Source: DATLCF01 sp035526505 (lineage in GTDB: Bacteria > Patescibacteriota > Saccharimonadia > Saccharimonadales > UBA4665). From it: a DNA stretch of 64,000 nucleotides. Positions 8,947 to 17,764 of this stretch are shown here, in pieces. The notes beneath the pieces were generated by a model. That model made no database searches and was not told the DNA's origin. It worked only from the letters and a program-made list of their open reading frames with translations. Position 1 is the first letter of the stretch. Every line of letters begins with the position of its first letter. The translations under genes were made by a program, and so were the position numbers. The DNA is taken from positions 62,001-126,000 of the forward strand of contig DATLCF010000001.1 in NCBI GenBank assembly GCA_035526505.1, written 5' to 3'.

Positions 8947-11091
8947 TTATTTGTCCTTTTTGCCGTTCAGTTCGCGGGCAGCGGCTTTCATGCTCAGCTG
9001 CAGGCGGCCCCGATCGTCGATGGCTACCAGTTTTACATCTACATGATCACCTTCTTTGACCACGTCGCTGGTTTTTTCTACGCGCTCTTCTTTTAGCTCA
9101 GATACGTGTACCAGGCCGTCCTTGCCAGGTAAAATTTGTACAAACGCGCCAAAGTCCATCACGCTTACCACGGGTACGTCGCGATAAATCTTGCCCACTT
9201 CAGGCTCCTCTACAATGCTTTGGATCCACGCAATTGCTTTTTGGATTGAGTCGCCGTCGGGACTGGCGATCATGACTGTGCCGTCGTCTTTGATGTCAAT
9301 TTCGGCACCGGTTTCGCTGGTAATCTTTTGGATCACTTCACCGCCCTTGCCGATGACTTCGCGGATTTTGTCCGGATTAATTTGAATACTTTCTACGCGC
9401 GGGGCATAGGGGCTCAGTTCCGTACGTGGTTCGGGCAAGGTTTGCAGCATGCTGTTCAAGATGAATGCGCGGCCCTCTTTGCCCTGCTGCAGCGCGCGCT
9501 TGAGCACGTCCACGCTTAGGCCGTGCACCTTCATGTCCATTTGCAGCGCGGTAATACCCTTGGCCGTACCAGCAACCTTAAAGTCCATGTCGCCGGCAAA
9601 GTCTTCGGCATCGGCAATATCGCTTAAAATAAATACTTTGTCGCCTTCTACCATCAGGCCCATGGCAATGCCGCTAACGGGTGCCTTCAGTGGCACGCCG
9701 GCATCCATAAGCGCCAAACAACTGGAGCACGTGGCAGCCATGCTGGTACTGCCGTGCTGGCTCATAATTTCGGTAACCGAACGGATGGCATAGGGAAAGG
9801 TGGCTTCGTCGGGCAACACGGCGCTCAGGGCGCGCTCGGCCAAATAGCCGTGGCCAATTTCACGCCGGCCTGGGGAGCCCAGGCGCTTAATGTCACCCAC
9901 GGTGTAGCCAGGGGCGTTGTAGTGGTGCATGTAGCGGCGTTCGCCTTCTTTTTCCATGGTATCTACCATTTGCGCATAGCTAAGTGGGGCCAGGGTAACA
10001 ATGTTCATGCCCTGCGTCATACCGCGAGTAAACAGGCTGGAGCCATGGGCGCGAGGCAGCAGGCCGACTTCGTGGCTTAGGGGCCGGATGTCGGTTAGTT
10101 TGCGGCCATCGGGGCGTAGGCTTTCCTGCACAATCCCTTTACGTACGTCTTTATTGGCGGCACTGGCGAATGCATCTTCGTAGTCGCGGGCTACCTTGGC
10201 AAATTCTTCTTCGCCCAATTGTTCTTTAAAGTGGGCCAGCAGTTCTTCGCGGATACTGTGCATTTTTTCGTGGCGTTCGGGGTAACTGGTACGGATGTTG
10301 GCACCCAGTTTGCCATCCAGCCAGGCATCGACCTCTTTTTGGATGTCTTCGCTGGGCAGGCTCAGTTCAAATTCTTTCTTGGCTACACCTACTTTTTTAA
10401 CCAGCTCGTGCTGCAGAGCAACGGCGGGCTTAATGGCTTCTTGGGCAAATTGCAGGGCCTGCACCACTTGGTCTTCGCTGACTTCGCTGGCGCCGGCTTC
10501 TACCATCATGATGGCGTTTTCTGTACCGGCCACCACTAGGTCCAGTTCGCCCTTTTCCAGTTCTTCGAGCGACAAAAATGCCGTGGGTTTACCGTCTTTT
10601 AAGCCTACACGCACACCAGCCACCGGGCCGTCAAACGGTGCGCCGGTGAGCATAAATGCCGTACTCATGGCGACCATGGCGACCATGTCGGGGCGGAAGG
10701 CCGGGTCCAGACTGAGCACCGTGGCAACGCCCTGCACTTCGTGCCGGTAGCCCTTGGGCCACAAGGGGCGAATGGGGCGGTCAATAAGGCGGCCGATAAG
10801 CACAGCGTCGTCACTAGGGCGGCCTTCGCGCTTAATAAAACGGCTGCCGCTAATCTTGCCAGCAGCATACATTTTTTCTTCGTAATCGATACTTAATGGG
10901 AAATAATCAAAGCCGGCCAGCGGTTTGTCGCTAACCATGGCTGTTCCCAGCACTACGGTGTCGCCATAGCGAACCAGTACACTGGCGGTAGAACGAAAGC
11001 CCACGCGGTTGACTTCTAGGCTGAGTTTACGGCCACAAAAATCGGTCTCCACGCGGATAATATCTTTGCCAAGCGGGTTAATTGTTTGCAT
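8947..11091 (-). CDS. pnp: Polynucleotide phosphorylase
   Basis: A phosphorolytic 3'-5' exoribonuclease that forms a trimer. Two RNase PH-like domains are followed by a KH domain ([20 protein letters not shown]) and an S1 domain ([20 protein letters not shown]). The second core contains the conserved SDGS-like region [12 protein letters not shown]. Length 714 residues is standard. The gene lies downstream of rpsO, the classical rpsO-pnp order, and upstream of udg and rnj. An AAAGG lies about 15 bases before the ATG, a rather long distance. Confidence 0.98.
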   Translation of the reverse strand: MQTINPLGKDIIRVETDFCGRKLSLEVNRVGFRSTASVLVRYGDTVVLGTAMVSDKPLAGFDYFPLSIDYEEKMYAAGKISGSRFIKREGRPSDDAVLIGRLIDRPIRPLWPKGYRHEVQGVATVLSLDPAFRPDMVAMVAMSTAFMLTGAPFDGPVAGVRVGLKDGKPTAFLSLEELEKGELDLVVAGTENAIMMVEAGASEVSEDQVVQALQFAQEAIKPAVALQHELVKKVGVAKKEFELSLPSEDIQKEVDAWLDGKLGANIRTSYPERHEKMHSIREELLAHFKEQLGEEEFAKVARDYEDAFASAANKDVRKGIVQESLRPDGRKLTDIRPLSHEVGLLPRAHGSSLFTRGMTQGMNIVTLAPLSYAQMVDTMEKEGERRYMHHYNAPGYTVGDIKRLGSPGRREIGHGYLAERALSAVLPDEATFPYAIRSVTEIMSQHGSTSMAATCSSCLALMDAGVPLKAPVSGIAMGLMVEGDKVFILSDIADAEDFAGDMDFKVAGTAKGITALQMDMKVHGLSVDVLKRALQQGKEGRAFILNSMLQTLPEPRTELSPYAPRVESIQINPDKIREVIGKGGEVIQKITSETGAEIDIKDDGTVMIASPDGDSIQKAIAWIQSIVEEPEVGKIYRDVPVVSVMDFGAFVQILPGKDGLVHVSELKEERVEKTSDVVKEGDHVDVKLVAIDDRGRLQLSMKAAARELNGKKDK

Positions 11092-11232
11092 GTTTAGTCT
11101 GTTAAACCTTTCTGCCTATTCGAGGGTGTTAGCGAGCACAGTGCAAATATATAGCAGTCCCCTTGTGCATTGCTTAAATGGCTGCGATATATCTGGTCCG
11201 TGCCCGTTAGAAGAGAGCCTTTTCTCTACTAG

Positions 11233-11253
11233 ATTCCGGATCAATTCCGGAAT
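11233..11253. repeat. Extragenic palindrome, CAA-loop family
   Basis: ATTCCGGA-TCAA-TTCCGGAAT followed by GACGAG, a near-perfect hairpin in the rpsO-pnp spacer. It shares its architecture (a GC-rich stem, a CAA-containing loop and a flanking ATGA/TGAC) with palindromes at 19422-19448 and 52557-52577. Confidence 0.55.
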
Positions 11254-11306
11254 GACGAGAAGTGGCGGTCCGATCTACTCGAACGGTATTAATGTGCACA
11301 AGCTTG

Positions 11307-11329
11307 CGACCTCGGGCACTCCGAGGTCG
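11307..11329 (-). promoter_or_regulatory. Hairpin in the rpsO-pnp spacer
   Basis: CGACCTCGG-GCACT-CCGAGGTCG, a perfect 9-bp stem beginning about 12 bases after the rpsO stop codon. No U-run follows on the minus strand, so it is more likely a 3'-end-protecting or RNase-processing stem between rpsO and pnp than a full terminator. The rest of the 250-base spacer holds the palindrome at 11233 and no gene. Confidence 0.55.
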
Positions 11330-11341
11330 GTAGTCTACGCA

Positions 11342-11608
11342 CTAACGGCGGATGCCAAGTTTTTTGATCAAATCAAGGTAGGCTTTGCTATCATGGGCAG
11401 CAATGTACTGCAGGTGGCGCTTGCGCTTGCCAACCAATTGTAGCAAACCACGGCGGGCGGCAAAGTCTTTTTTGTTAGCCTTTAGGTGCTCGGTTAATTC
11501 TTTAATGCGCTCGGTCATAATGCCAACCTGTACTGTGGCGCTGCCAGTGTCGGTCTTGTGGCTTTGCAGGCTTTTTACGGTTGCCTGCTTTTTCTCGGCT
11601 GTAATCAT
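11342..11608 (-). CDS. rpsO: 30S ribosomal protein uS15
   Basis: An 88-residue primary binder of the 16S rRNA central domain. Typical S15 features are QVGIMTERIKELTEHLKANKKD, then the RRGLLQLVGKRKRHLQY core and the C-terminal LIKKLGIRR. No Shine-Dalgarno sequence is visible; TAGAAT (11623-11618) ends nine bases before the ATG, so the mRNA may be leaderless. It heads the rpsO-pnp-udg-rnj cluster. Confidence 0.97.
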   Translation of the reverse strand: MITAEKKQATVKSLQSHKTDTGSATVQVGIMTERIKELTEHLKANKKDFAARRGLLQLVGKRKRHLQYIAAHDSKAYLDLIKKLGIRR

Positions 11609-11651
11609 ATGGAAGGTATTCTATCAGATACAAACGGCAATGGCAAGGTGT

Positions 11652-11921
11652 TTACGCCGTTTCTGTACCAACCTGCGACAGCACCTGTTGTGCAGGCGGT
11701 GCTATGTAATCCATAAATGCATCTTGGTGGTGCACCACTTCGCGTACAGCGCCTGCGGCAGCGGCCACACCGGCTAGTCCTAATGCAGCCGCAGTTAATC
11801 GATTACCCCTCCATAAGGCTACTGCGGCACTGATTTCGCTTGTTACTGCCGCTCCGCCCAACGCAGCAAAGCGCGCAACAGGATTTAAGCCGAGAGTTTC
11901 TCCAATTCCTTCAAAACCCAT
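11652..11921 (-). CDS. Hypothetical Ala-rich protein, 89 aa
   Basis: Unrecognised 89-residue protein. It is alanine- and glycine-rich, with two moderately hydrophobic stretches (PVARFAALGGAAVTSEISAA and LTAAALGLAGVAAAAGAV) that could be short membrane helices. The ATG is preceded by GAGGGATAAAGGT. It stands alone between rpsO and truB on the same strand. Confidence 0.6.
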   Translation of the reverse strand: MGFEGIGETLGLNPVARFAALGGAAVTSEISAAVALWRGNRLTAAALGLAGVAAAAGAVREVVHHQDAFMDYIAPPAQQVLSQVGTETA

Positions 11922-11975
11922 ACCTTTATCCCTCTTACATTATTCAACCAGGATAGCATTTTGTTTATGGTTAAG

Positions 11976-12674
11976 CTACATCATTATGTAGTTCGAAATC
12001 GTTTGCTTATGTGCCAGCAGTTCCTCTATGGTTGTGGCTGCCGATATATTGAACGCACCCACCTGGGTCCGGCGCAAGGCGGTCATGTAGGCGCCGGTTT
12101 GTAGGGCTTTGCCCATATCTTCTACTAATGAGCGGATGTAGGTGCCGCTGGAAACATGGGCGGTAAAGCGTACAAAGGGATATTCATATCCGGTAAGCGC
12201 ACTGCTTTCGATATGTACCGGACGGGGTTTGAGTTCTGGCATTTTGCCGGCGCGGGCTAGTTTGTACGCCCGCTGGCCGTTAATTTTAATAGCCGAGAAA
12301 GCCGGCGGTGTTTGTACTATGTCGCCCTCAAACGTTTGTAATACTTGCCGTATCTCTGCTAGCGTAGGCGTTTTGTCAGAAACAACGGTTTTTTCCCCTT
12401 CTTCATCGCCTGTGGTGCTGGTTTGGCCCAAGCGCATGGTTACCTCGTAGATTTTATCCAGTTTGGTTAGCTCCGGTGCGCGCCTGGTGTAATTGCCCAG
12501 CAACAGCACTAATAGGCCGGTGGCTAGCGGATCCAGTGTGCCGGTGTGACCCACGGGAAAACGTTTTTTGCCCGTAGTGTTCAGGCCCGAGGTTTCAACC
12601 AGGCGGCGTACTTTATTAACCACATCAAACGATGTCCAGCCTACCGGCTTGTCAACAAGTAACATGCCATTCAT
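11976..12674 (-). CDS. truB: tRNA pseudouridine(55) synthase
   Basis: Converts U55 of the tRNA T-loop to pseudouridine. The N-terminal MNGMLLVDKPVGWTSFDVV and the catalytic motif GHTGTLDPLATGLL (catalytic Asp about residue 48) are diagnostic. A later segment GTYIRSLVEDMG is also family-typical. Length 232 residues, slightly short, as in other reduced genomes. It starts 30 bases after the degenerate DHH-family gene; truB and nrnA-like genes are common neighbours in bacteria. Confidence 0.96.
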   Translation of the reverse strand: MNGMLLVDKPVGWTSFDVVNKVRRLVETSGLNTTGKKRFPVGHTGTLDPLATGLLVLLLGNYTRRAPELTKLDKIYEVTMRLGQTSTTGDEEGEKTVVSDKTPTLAEIRQVLQTFEGDIVQTPPAFSAIKINGQRAYKLARAGKMPELKPRPVHIESSALTGYEYPFVRFTAHVSSGTYIRSLVEDMGKALQTGAYMTALRRTQVGAFNISAATTIEELLAHKQTISNYIMM

Positions 12675-12704
12675 ATACCTAAGGATACAGGCCGGCGGGC
12701 GAAT

Positions 12705-14666
12705 CTAAAAACCAGGAGACGGTGGCACCATGGGTGGCGGTACAGGCGGCGGAGCGCTCGGGTCCGCATTACTGCCGGGTAGTGGCGGGGGTGGAACCGG
12801 GCCACCAAACTGGTCGGGGGCACTTGGCGGGGGTGGAACGGTTTGATTTTGCGGTTTGTACACTGCGCCGTAGGTGGGATAGGCGGGCTCGCCTGTGGTG
12901 GGGTTAATAACCGTGCCATTCGGATCAGCGGGTGGTGGCGTCTGGTGCAAGGGGGTACCCAGTGGTTGGGCGTTCAGGGCGACGATAGGTTCGAGCGACT
13001 GCTCGCCTGCAGTTGGTGCCGAGCTGATTGCCTGGTCTACTGCAGCACGGGCTTTGTCGACATCCGGCATACCAGGAGCGTTTTGGTCATTGCTTGGGGG
13101 CGAAGATGACGGGGTGCTGGATGGCGCCGGTGGTGGACTCAAAGGAGTTGGCGGGGGTGGCGGGCCGGCAGGCTCGTCTGTACCGTCCGCATGCGTGCTG
13201 CTAACTGAACGTTCAAGGTCGGTCAGGGTTTGCTCCGGACCGGGTGCCGGTGGGGGCAATGGCGGTATTACTGGTGCGGGTGGCGGGGGTGACGGAGGGG
13301 TAGCCGATGGAGCACTGCTCAATGGTGGCGTCGGCATATTGGGCATACCGGCCGAACTGGGGACGAACGTTGGGGCTGGCGGCGGTGGGGGCAATGGTGC
13401 CTGTCTGTTGCCCTGCGGCGGAGCAATAGGCGGTGCGACAGATGGCGCCAGGGGTTGCCTATCCAATATTGGCGCCACCGGTTCCACCTGCGGCAATGAT
13501 AGTGAACCGCCAGAAGGTGCTTCGGCACCTGCCGTGTTAGCAGTTAGCTCGCTGGCAAAGGTAGGTGGCTGCAACATCATTTTAGGTCCTTCGGTATGCA
13601 TGAGCGATGCCGGCGGAGGTGGCGGTGGCGGAAGCATTGGTGCAGGTGCCTGTGCCGGAACAATAGGCGGTGCCAACGGCTGCTGATTATCCAGCGGATG
13701 CAGCGAGCCATGTTCGTCGATGTGAATTTGCGGGGTTACCGGTATCTGCGGTTCGGGTGGTGCCGGTTCTACGGGCAGCAACGGGGCGGCCGACGACGAA
13801 TCGTCGTGCTTGATTTCCAGCGTGCCGTCTTCGGCCGGTTTTTCTGCTGGCGGCTCACTGGGTTTGTCGTTGTTTTCAGAAGGTCCCTGCTGGCTAATAG
13901 GCGGCGCAGCTGGTGCAGGCGGCGCCGGTGCTTCTAGCTTGGTGGCTACCAACTGCTGGTTGGCGCCTGCGCTCATAAGCTCTGCACTAATACTCATGGT
14001 CTGGGGCGTGGTTTTTTCGTTGCTAAAGCGATCGGTTTCGGCCACGATACCGGTTAGAAATGCAGTGGCAATCTGGTTGTCCATTAGCTTTTGGCCGGTA
14101 GTGTCCAGTAGTTCTACGGCCAGTTCCGACAAACTGCTGGCTTTGGGGTCAAGCCAATTCATGGTGCCCAGCTCGCCACCGGGCTTCACGTTAATGGTGG
14201 CAATGGTGGCATCGTGCAAAATGCGGCCGTGCGCGGTAATGGCTTGGTCGAGATCGCCCTGTTCGTGCACACCCAGCGCCACCACGACGTCAACGTTAAA
14301 ATCGCCTTGGCTAAATTGCAGGTCTTTTTCGTTAATAGAGGTACGATATGGGGTAATAAAAATCTTGACGACTTTGTCTTCTACCTTATAGCGCAATTTG
14401 TCGGCCTTGGATTTGTCCAGGGCGATAATAAAATCACGCAAACTGTCTGTGTTTTTTTCGAGCGTTTTTTCTGGCTGCAGGAATTCGATAGTGCTGGGCA
14501 CTGCCCCGCTGAACACAGCCGTAGCGTGCTTGTTCATTTTGTTACAGGCAATGGTTAGGCCGATGCAGGCCGCCAATTGGTCGACCGACGGGTTGCTACT
14601 GACGGTTACCAGGATGTTGTTTGCCTGCTTGAGGCGCTCGGCTATTTGTTGTTTTTGGTCATCCAT
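12705..14666 (-). CDS. Degenerate DHH/NrnA-like protein with Pro-rich tail
   Basis: Residues 1 to about 245 follow the layout of the DHH phosphoesterase family (NrnA nanoRNase/pAp phosphatase). The order LVTVSSNPSVDQLAACIGL, DVVVALG, ATINVKPGG and NWLDPKASSLSELAVELL matches. The metal ligands are largely gone: the first motif lacks His and the first Asp, and the DHH triad position reads NVKPGG. About 400 residues follow that are dominated by proline, alanine and serine with runs of PPPPP, probably disordered. It is likely a non-catalytic scaffold or RNA-binding relative rather than an enzyme; orn is encoded elsewhere in the window. AAGGAA lies 15 bases upstream. Confidence 0.85.
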   Translation of the reverse strand: MDDQKQQIAERLKQANNILVTVSSNPSVDQLAACIGLTIACNKMNKHATAVFSGAVPSTIEFLQPEKTLEKNTDSLRDFIIALDKSKADKLRYKVEDKVVKIFITPYRTSINEKDLQFSQGDFNVDVVVALGVHEQGDLDQAITAHGRILHDATIATINVKPGGELGTMNWLDPKASSLSELAVELLDTTGQKLMDNQIATAFLTGIVAETDRFSNEKTTPQTMSISAELMSAGANQQLVATKLEAPAPPAPAAPPISQQGPSENNDKPSEPPAEKPAEDGTLEIKHDDSSSAAPLLPVEPAPPEPQIPVTPQIHIDEHGSLHPLDNQQPLAPPIVPAQAPAPMLPPPPPPPASLMHTEGPKMMLQPPTFASELTANTAGAEAPSGGSLSLPQVEPVAPILDRQPLAPSVAPPIAPPQGNRQAPLPPPPPAPTFVPSSAGMPNMPTPPLSSAPSATPPSPPPPAPVIPPLPPPAPGPEQTLTDLERSVSSTHADGTDEPAGPPPPPTPLSPPPAPSSTPSSSPPSNDQNAPGMPDVDKARAAVDQAISSAPTAGEQSLEPIVALNAQPLGTPLHQTPPPADPNGTVINPTTGEPAYPTYGAVYKPQNQTVPPPPSAPDQFGGPVPPPPLPGSNADPSAPPPVPPPMVPPSPGF

Positions 14667-14779
14667 TTTTGTTTAGCATTCCTTACGGCCAGCGTAACAC
14701 AATCGCTTATGCTTGTCGAGAATTTGTTTGCTAGCTCTTTTTGTGCAAGGTTTCGGTGTATATCGCCTTGCGCAAACAC

Positions 14780-14822
14780 TTTACAAATCTTGTCTACCCC
14801 TGTATAGTTGGTCGTTGACCAA
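14780..14822 (+). promoter_or_regulatory. rpsT promoter with dyad at the start site
   Basis: -35 TTTACA (14780-14785), a spacer of 17, and -10 TATAGT (14803-14808). The dyad TTGGTC-GTT-GACCAA (14808-14822) spans the expected transcription start and could be an operator or a 5' hairpin in the short S20 leader. Confidence 0.55.
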
Positions 14823-14843
14823 TTAATAACAAAGGTATTACAA

Positions 14844-15194
14844 ATGCCCATCATCAAGTCAGCAAAAAAGCGTGTGCGTGTGGCCGAAAAGGCTGCCGTG
14901 CGCAACAGTAAAACCAAGCGCTCCCTAAAGGGCGCCATCAAAGCCTTTCATAACGCCGTAACCGGCGGTAAAAAAGATGCCGCGGCCCTGCACCGCAAGG
15001 CCCAAAGCGAGCTGGACAAAGCCGCCAAAAAGAACGTGATGCACAAGAACAAGGTAGCCCGCAAACAGCGCCAGCTATCCCGCGCAGCCAAGGCCACCGG
15101 CAGCAGCACTGCCAAGCCAGCAGCTAAAAAAGCTGCTTCAAAGCCTGCCGCAAAGAAAGCTCCTGCCAAAAAAGCATCTGCTAAGAAAAAATAA
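14844..15194 (+). CDS. rpsT: 30S ribosomal protein bS20
   Basis: The start is MPIIKSAKKRVRVAEKAAVRN, then the long helical S20 core that binds 16S rRNA. At 116 residues it is about 30 longer than usual because of a C-terminal Ala/Lys/Pro tail made of AAKKA-like units, resembling histone-like or mycobacterial basic tails. AAAGG lies about nine bases before the ATG; an earlier in-frame start at 14808 would fall on the promoter and is rejected. It converges on holA across a strong terminator. Confidence 0.96.
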   Translation: MPIIKSAKKRVRVAEKAAVRNSKTKRSLKGAIKAFHNAVTGGKKDAAALHRKAQSELDKAAKKNVMHKNKVARKQRQLSRAAKATGSSTAKPAAKKAASKPAAKKAPAKKASAKKK

Positions 15195-15205
15195 TTCTTT
15201 GGCCA

Positions 15206-15231
15206 GCTGTCTGTACAGACAGCGGTTTTTT
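15206..15231. terminator. Intrinsic terminator after rpsT
   Basis: GCTGTCTG-TA-CAGACAGC (15206-15223) is a perfect 8-bp stem followed by GG and a six-T run. It terminates rpsT transcripts and overlaps the holA stop codon on the other strand. Confidence 0.9.
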
Positions 15232-16150
15232 ATTGCGCCAGCCGCAGTAAGTACAACTGCACGGCTTCGTCGGCATCAATGCTAGTACGCTTTAATTTGG
15301 TATCCAGCGCCAGCAAAGCCCCTACCATATCCTTGAGCCGAGCAAGGCTGAGTGTGCGGGTGGCTGCCTGGCTTTTACGCACCACGTATGGATTGAGCTT
15401 GGCCGTGCGGGCAATGTCGTCTGCGCTGCGCGGAGCGCCGGCTTTTACCGCTGCCAGCACGTGCAACTGCCAAGCCAGCATGGCAATGATGGCCTGCGGC
15501 TCTACCCGCAGCGTGCGCTGTTCTTGGTATAGTTGCAGCGCTCGTTTCGTATTGCCGGCAAATACAGCATCTAACAACTCGAATACTGTGCTTTGCGGTG
15601 TGCGTTCGGTAAGCAATTCTATGGTTTGGCGCGTGATGCTGCTGTCGTACGCCAGTAACTTGTCCAGCTCGTTTCGTAGGCCCTGCTGGCTGGCACCTAC
15701 CCGGTCAATCAGCAAGCGGGCATCGGCACTGCCCAGGCTGCCGCCCTGCTCTTTTACATAGGTGCTTGCCCAACCAGCTAGGCCGTTAGCATCCAGGTCA
15801 CCAAACTCCCTAAAATCGGTTTGTTTTTTAAGCGTCTTGTAATAGGTTAGGCGCTTATCCAGCTTGGGCTCTACAATAATTACGTCATTAGTGTCGGCAA
15901 TACCAACCAGGACATCTGCAATTTTTTCTGCAAAAATTTTTTGCTTGCCAGGCTCGCGCAATACCACCAGCTTTTTGGGGCTCAAAAAGGGCAAGCTTTG
16001 CAGGCTTTCCTGCAAGCGGTTAAAGCCGGCTTCTTCGCCGTCCAGGCGCTCTAGCGCCATATCGCCATACTCGCGCACAAAGTCAGCCACCAGCCTGTCC
16101 AGCTCGGCCACACGCAAAAAATCGTTTGCCCCGGTTAGTGTCACTACCAT
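15230..16150 (-). CDS. holA: DNA polymerase III subunit delta
   Basis: The delta subunit of the clamp loader, which opens the beta sliding clamp. The 306-residue protein has the holA layout: an N-terminal domain beginning VVTLTGANDFLRVAEL, a segment SLPFLSPKKLVVL, the AAA lid region (GASQQGLRNELDKLLAY) and the C-terminal collar helices (LNPYVVRKSQAATRTLSLARL). Convergent with rpsT, a common neighbour of holA. No Shine-Dalgarno sequence; TATACG ends seven bases before the ATG, possibly leaderless. Confidence 0.92.
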   Translation of the reverse strand: MVVTLTGANDFLRVAELDRLVADFVREYGDMALERLDGEEAGFNRLQESLQSLPFLSPKKLVVLREPGKQKIFAEKIADVLVGIADTNDVIIVEPKLDKRLTYYKTLKKQTDFREFGDLDANGLAGWASTYVKEQGGSLGSADARLLIDRVGASQQGLRNELDKLLAYDSSITRQTIELLTERTPQSTVFELLDAVFAGNTKRALQLYQEQRTLRVEPQAIIAMLAWQLHVLAAVKAGAPRSADDIARTAKLNPYVVRKSQAATRTLSLARLKDMVGALLALDTKLKRTSIDADEAVQLYLLRLAQ

Positions 16151-16166
16151 TTCAGTACGTATAGTA

Positions 16167-16301
16167 TCACTTCCTGGCGTCGAGTAGTTTTATGCCGGCA
16201 GTTATGAAAGTCCGTTCCTGTTTTAGGTTTTTAGCGTTGTCGCCCAACATAACAACATAGAGATTGCCCTTTGCCTTACCAAAGGTACGGCTGCCCAGTG
16301 A
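16167..16301 (-). pseudogene. Possible 3' remnant of a lost gene
   Basis: A 44-codon open frame on the minus strand reads SLGSRTFGKAKGNLYVVMLG, then DNAKNLKQERTFITAGIKLLD, ending at TGA 16167-16169. An in-frame stop precedes it at 16302-16304 and it has no believable start signal. The hydrophobic strand plus final helix resembles the end of D-Ala-D-Ala carboxypeptidase-type domains, but this is only a likeness. It lies in the 250-base gap upstream of holA. It may simply be chance. Confidence 0.28.
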
Positions 16302-16400
16302 CTACAACGGGATTGTCTGATTTTGTCTTTGAACTGTGGATCAAAGCATCTTTTTTCATATCTTTAGTGTAGCCGATTTTTCATATGGTACCATGCCTAC

Positions 16401-16877
16401 ATGGAGCATGCTGCCAAACCCCATAAACCCATAGTAACTATTTGCTCCAGCGCTGCTTTTTATAAGCAGGCCATAGACATTCAGGAGCAGCTGCAAAAGA
16501 AGGGCCTGGAAGTAATTGTGCCCATCACGGCCACGCGCATGAAGGAAAGCGGTGATTACGATGTCAGCCATTACAAAACCTGGTTTGCAAACGAAGGCGA
16601 TTACCCGGAAAAGGCCAAACGCATGCGCACCCATTTTGACGAAATTACCAAAGCCGATGCCATTCTGGTGCTTAACTACGAAAAACACGGGCAAGCCAAC
16701 TACATTGGCGGCAATGTACTTATGGAAATGTCCCTGGCCTTTTACCAGCAAAAGCCCATTTTTGTTATTAACGACCTACCGGAGTATTCGCCCTTTTTAG
16801 AAGAGCTAAAAGGCATGATGCCCACTATATTACACGGCAAAATCACCGACATCCCCACCCAGCTCAAGGCGGCTTAG
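16401..16877 (+). CDS. Nucleoside 2-deoxyribosyltransferase-like protein
   Basis: A 158-residue Rossmann-like protein beginning with a strand (PIVTICSSAAFYKQA) and ending with GGNVLMEMSLAFYQQKPIFV, the pattern around the conserved Glu of the nucleoside deoxyribosyltransferase superfamily. FDEITKADAILVLNY is the central strand typical of these proteins. Members cut or exchange N-glycosidic bonds of nucleosides, though many homologues in this group are uncharacterised. Possible -10 TACCAT ends six bases before the ATG. Its 3' end overlaps mutM by four bases (convergent). A second relative is at 21861-22448. Confidence 0.75.
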   Translation: MEHAAKPHKPIVTICSSAAFYKQAIDIQEQLQKKGLEVIVPITATRMKESGDYDVSHYKTWFANEGDYPEKAKRMRTHFDEITKADAILVLNYEKHGQANYIGGNVLMEMSLAFYQQKPIFVINDLPEYSPFLEELKGMMPTILHGKITDIPTQLKAA

Positions 16878-17743
16878 CGTTTTTGACAATAGAGACAGAC
16901 GTGGGTACCGCGGCCAGCTACTTTGAGCTTAATAATTGTAGTGCCGCAACGCGGGCATGGCTGCCCCTGACGCCGGAAAACATTGGCAAAGCTGAGGTAA
17001 CTGCCCCGCTTGCCTTCGGCATTTACATAGTTGCGGTCGGTAGAGCCGCCTTTTTCGATACTTTTGCGTAATACTGCCTGCAGCGATGTGTACAATTTTT
17101 TGAGTTTGGCCGACGATATATCTTGTACGCGCGTTTCCGGATGGATTTTGGCACCCCACAAACTTTCGTCGGCATAAATGTTGCCTATGCCAGCCACCAC
17201 TGTTTGATCCAGCAACACCGCCTTGATGCCGCTTTTACTGCGACGCTGCAGCCGCTTGGCAAAGTCAGCTGCGGTAAAATCGGCGGCCAGTGGTTCAGGC
17301 CCTACCTTTTGGAAAAAATCCAGGTGCGGCACCTCGGCTGTAGGCAGCAGCCGCATCCAGCCGAACTTGCGCTGGTCGTTAAAAAACAGTTTGCTGCCGC
17401 CTGCAAAGGTTAGGATCACGCGCGTGGAACGGTCGGGCAACTCGTGTATAAGGCTGTCGTTGGGATGACCGGCGCCAAAGCGCTCGCCCTTGTCTACAAA
17501 AACCAGCTGCCCGGTCATTTTAAGGTGAATAACCAGCGAATATTTGCTGTCCAGTTCAATCAGCAACACCTTGGCGCGCCGCTCGACCACGACAATGCGT
17601 GCACCGATTAAAAACTGTTGTACATCTTCTGGCGCATTCGGAAACCCCTTGGGCCAATCGTGCCAAACAGCGGCAACCTGCTTGCGTGGCAATAGTTGGC
17701 TCAAACCAATACGTATTGTTTCGACTTCGGGTAGCTCAGGCAT
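16874..17743 (-). CDS. mutM: Formamidopyrimidine-DNA glycosylase
   Basis: Excises 8-oxoguanine and other oxidised purines. The N-terminus MPELPEVETI supplies the catalytic Pro and Glu, RRAKVLLIEL carries the conserved Lys, and the C-terminal zinc finger has CPRC and CLYC pairs with the intervening VAGRGTHV. Length 289 residues is normal. The H2TH region (DQTVVAGIGNIYADESL) is intact. TATACT (17757-17752) ends eight bases before the ATG, so the mRNA is probably leaderless. Confidence 0.96.
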   Translation of the reverse strand: MPELPEVETIRIGLSQLLPRKQVAAVWHDWPKGFPNAPEDVQQFLIGARIVVVERRAKVLLIELDSKYSLVIHLKMTGQLVFVDKGERFGAGHPNDSLIHELPDRSTRVILTFAGGSKLFFNDQRKFGWMRLLPTAEVPHLDFFQKVGPEPLAADFTAADFAKRLQRRSKSGIKAVLLDQTVVAGIGNIYADESLWGAKIHPETRVQDISSAKLKKLYTSLQAVLRKSIEKGGSTDRNYVNAEGKRGSYLSFANVFRRQGQPCPRCGTTIIKLKVAGRGTHVCLYCQKR

Positions 17744-17751
17744 TCTTGCCT

Positions 17752-17757
17752 AGTATA
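17752..17757 (-). promoter_or_regulatory. -10 box of mutM, leaderless type
   Basis: TATACT with eight bases to the ATG and no Shine-Dalgarno sequence. Confidence 0.5.
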
Positions 17758-17764
17758 ACCTTTT

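Noticed and set aside
12895..13686. Glycine-rich plus-strand frame of 263 codons
   Set aside because: It is the complement of the proline-rich tail of the DHH-like protein (CCN proline codons read as GGN glycine); no promoter or Shine-Dalgarno sequence.
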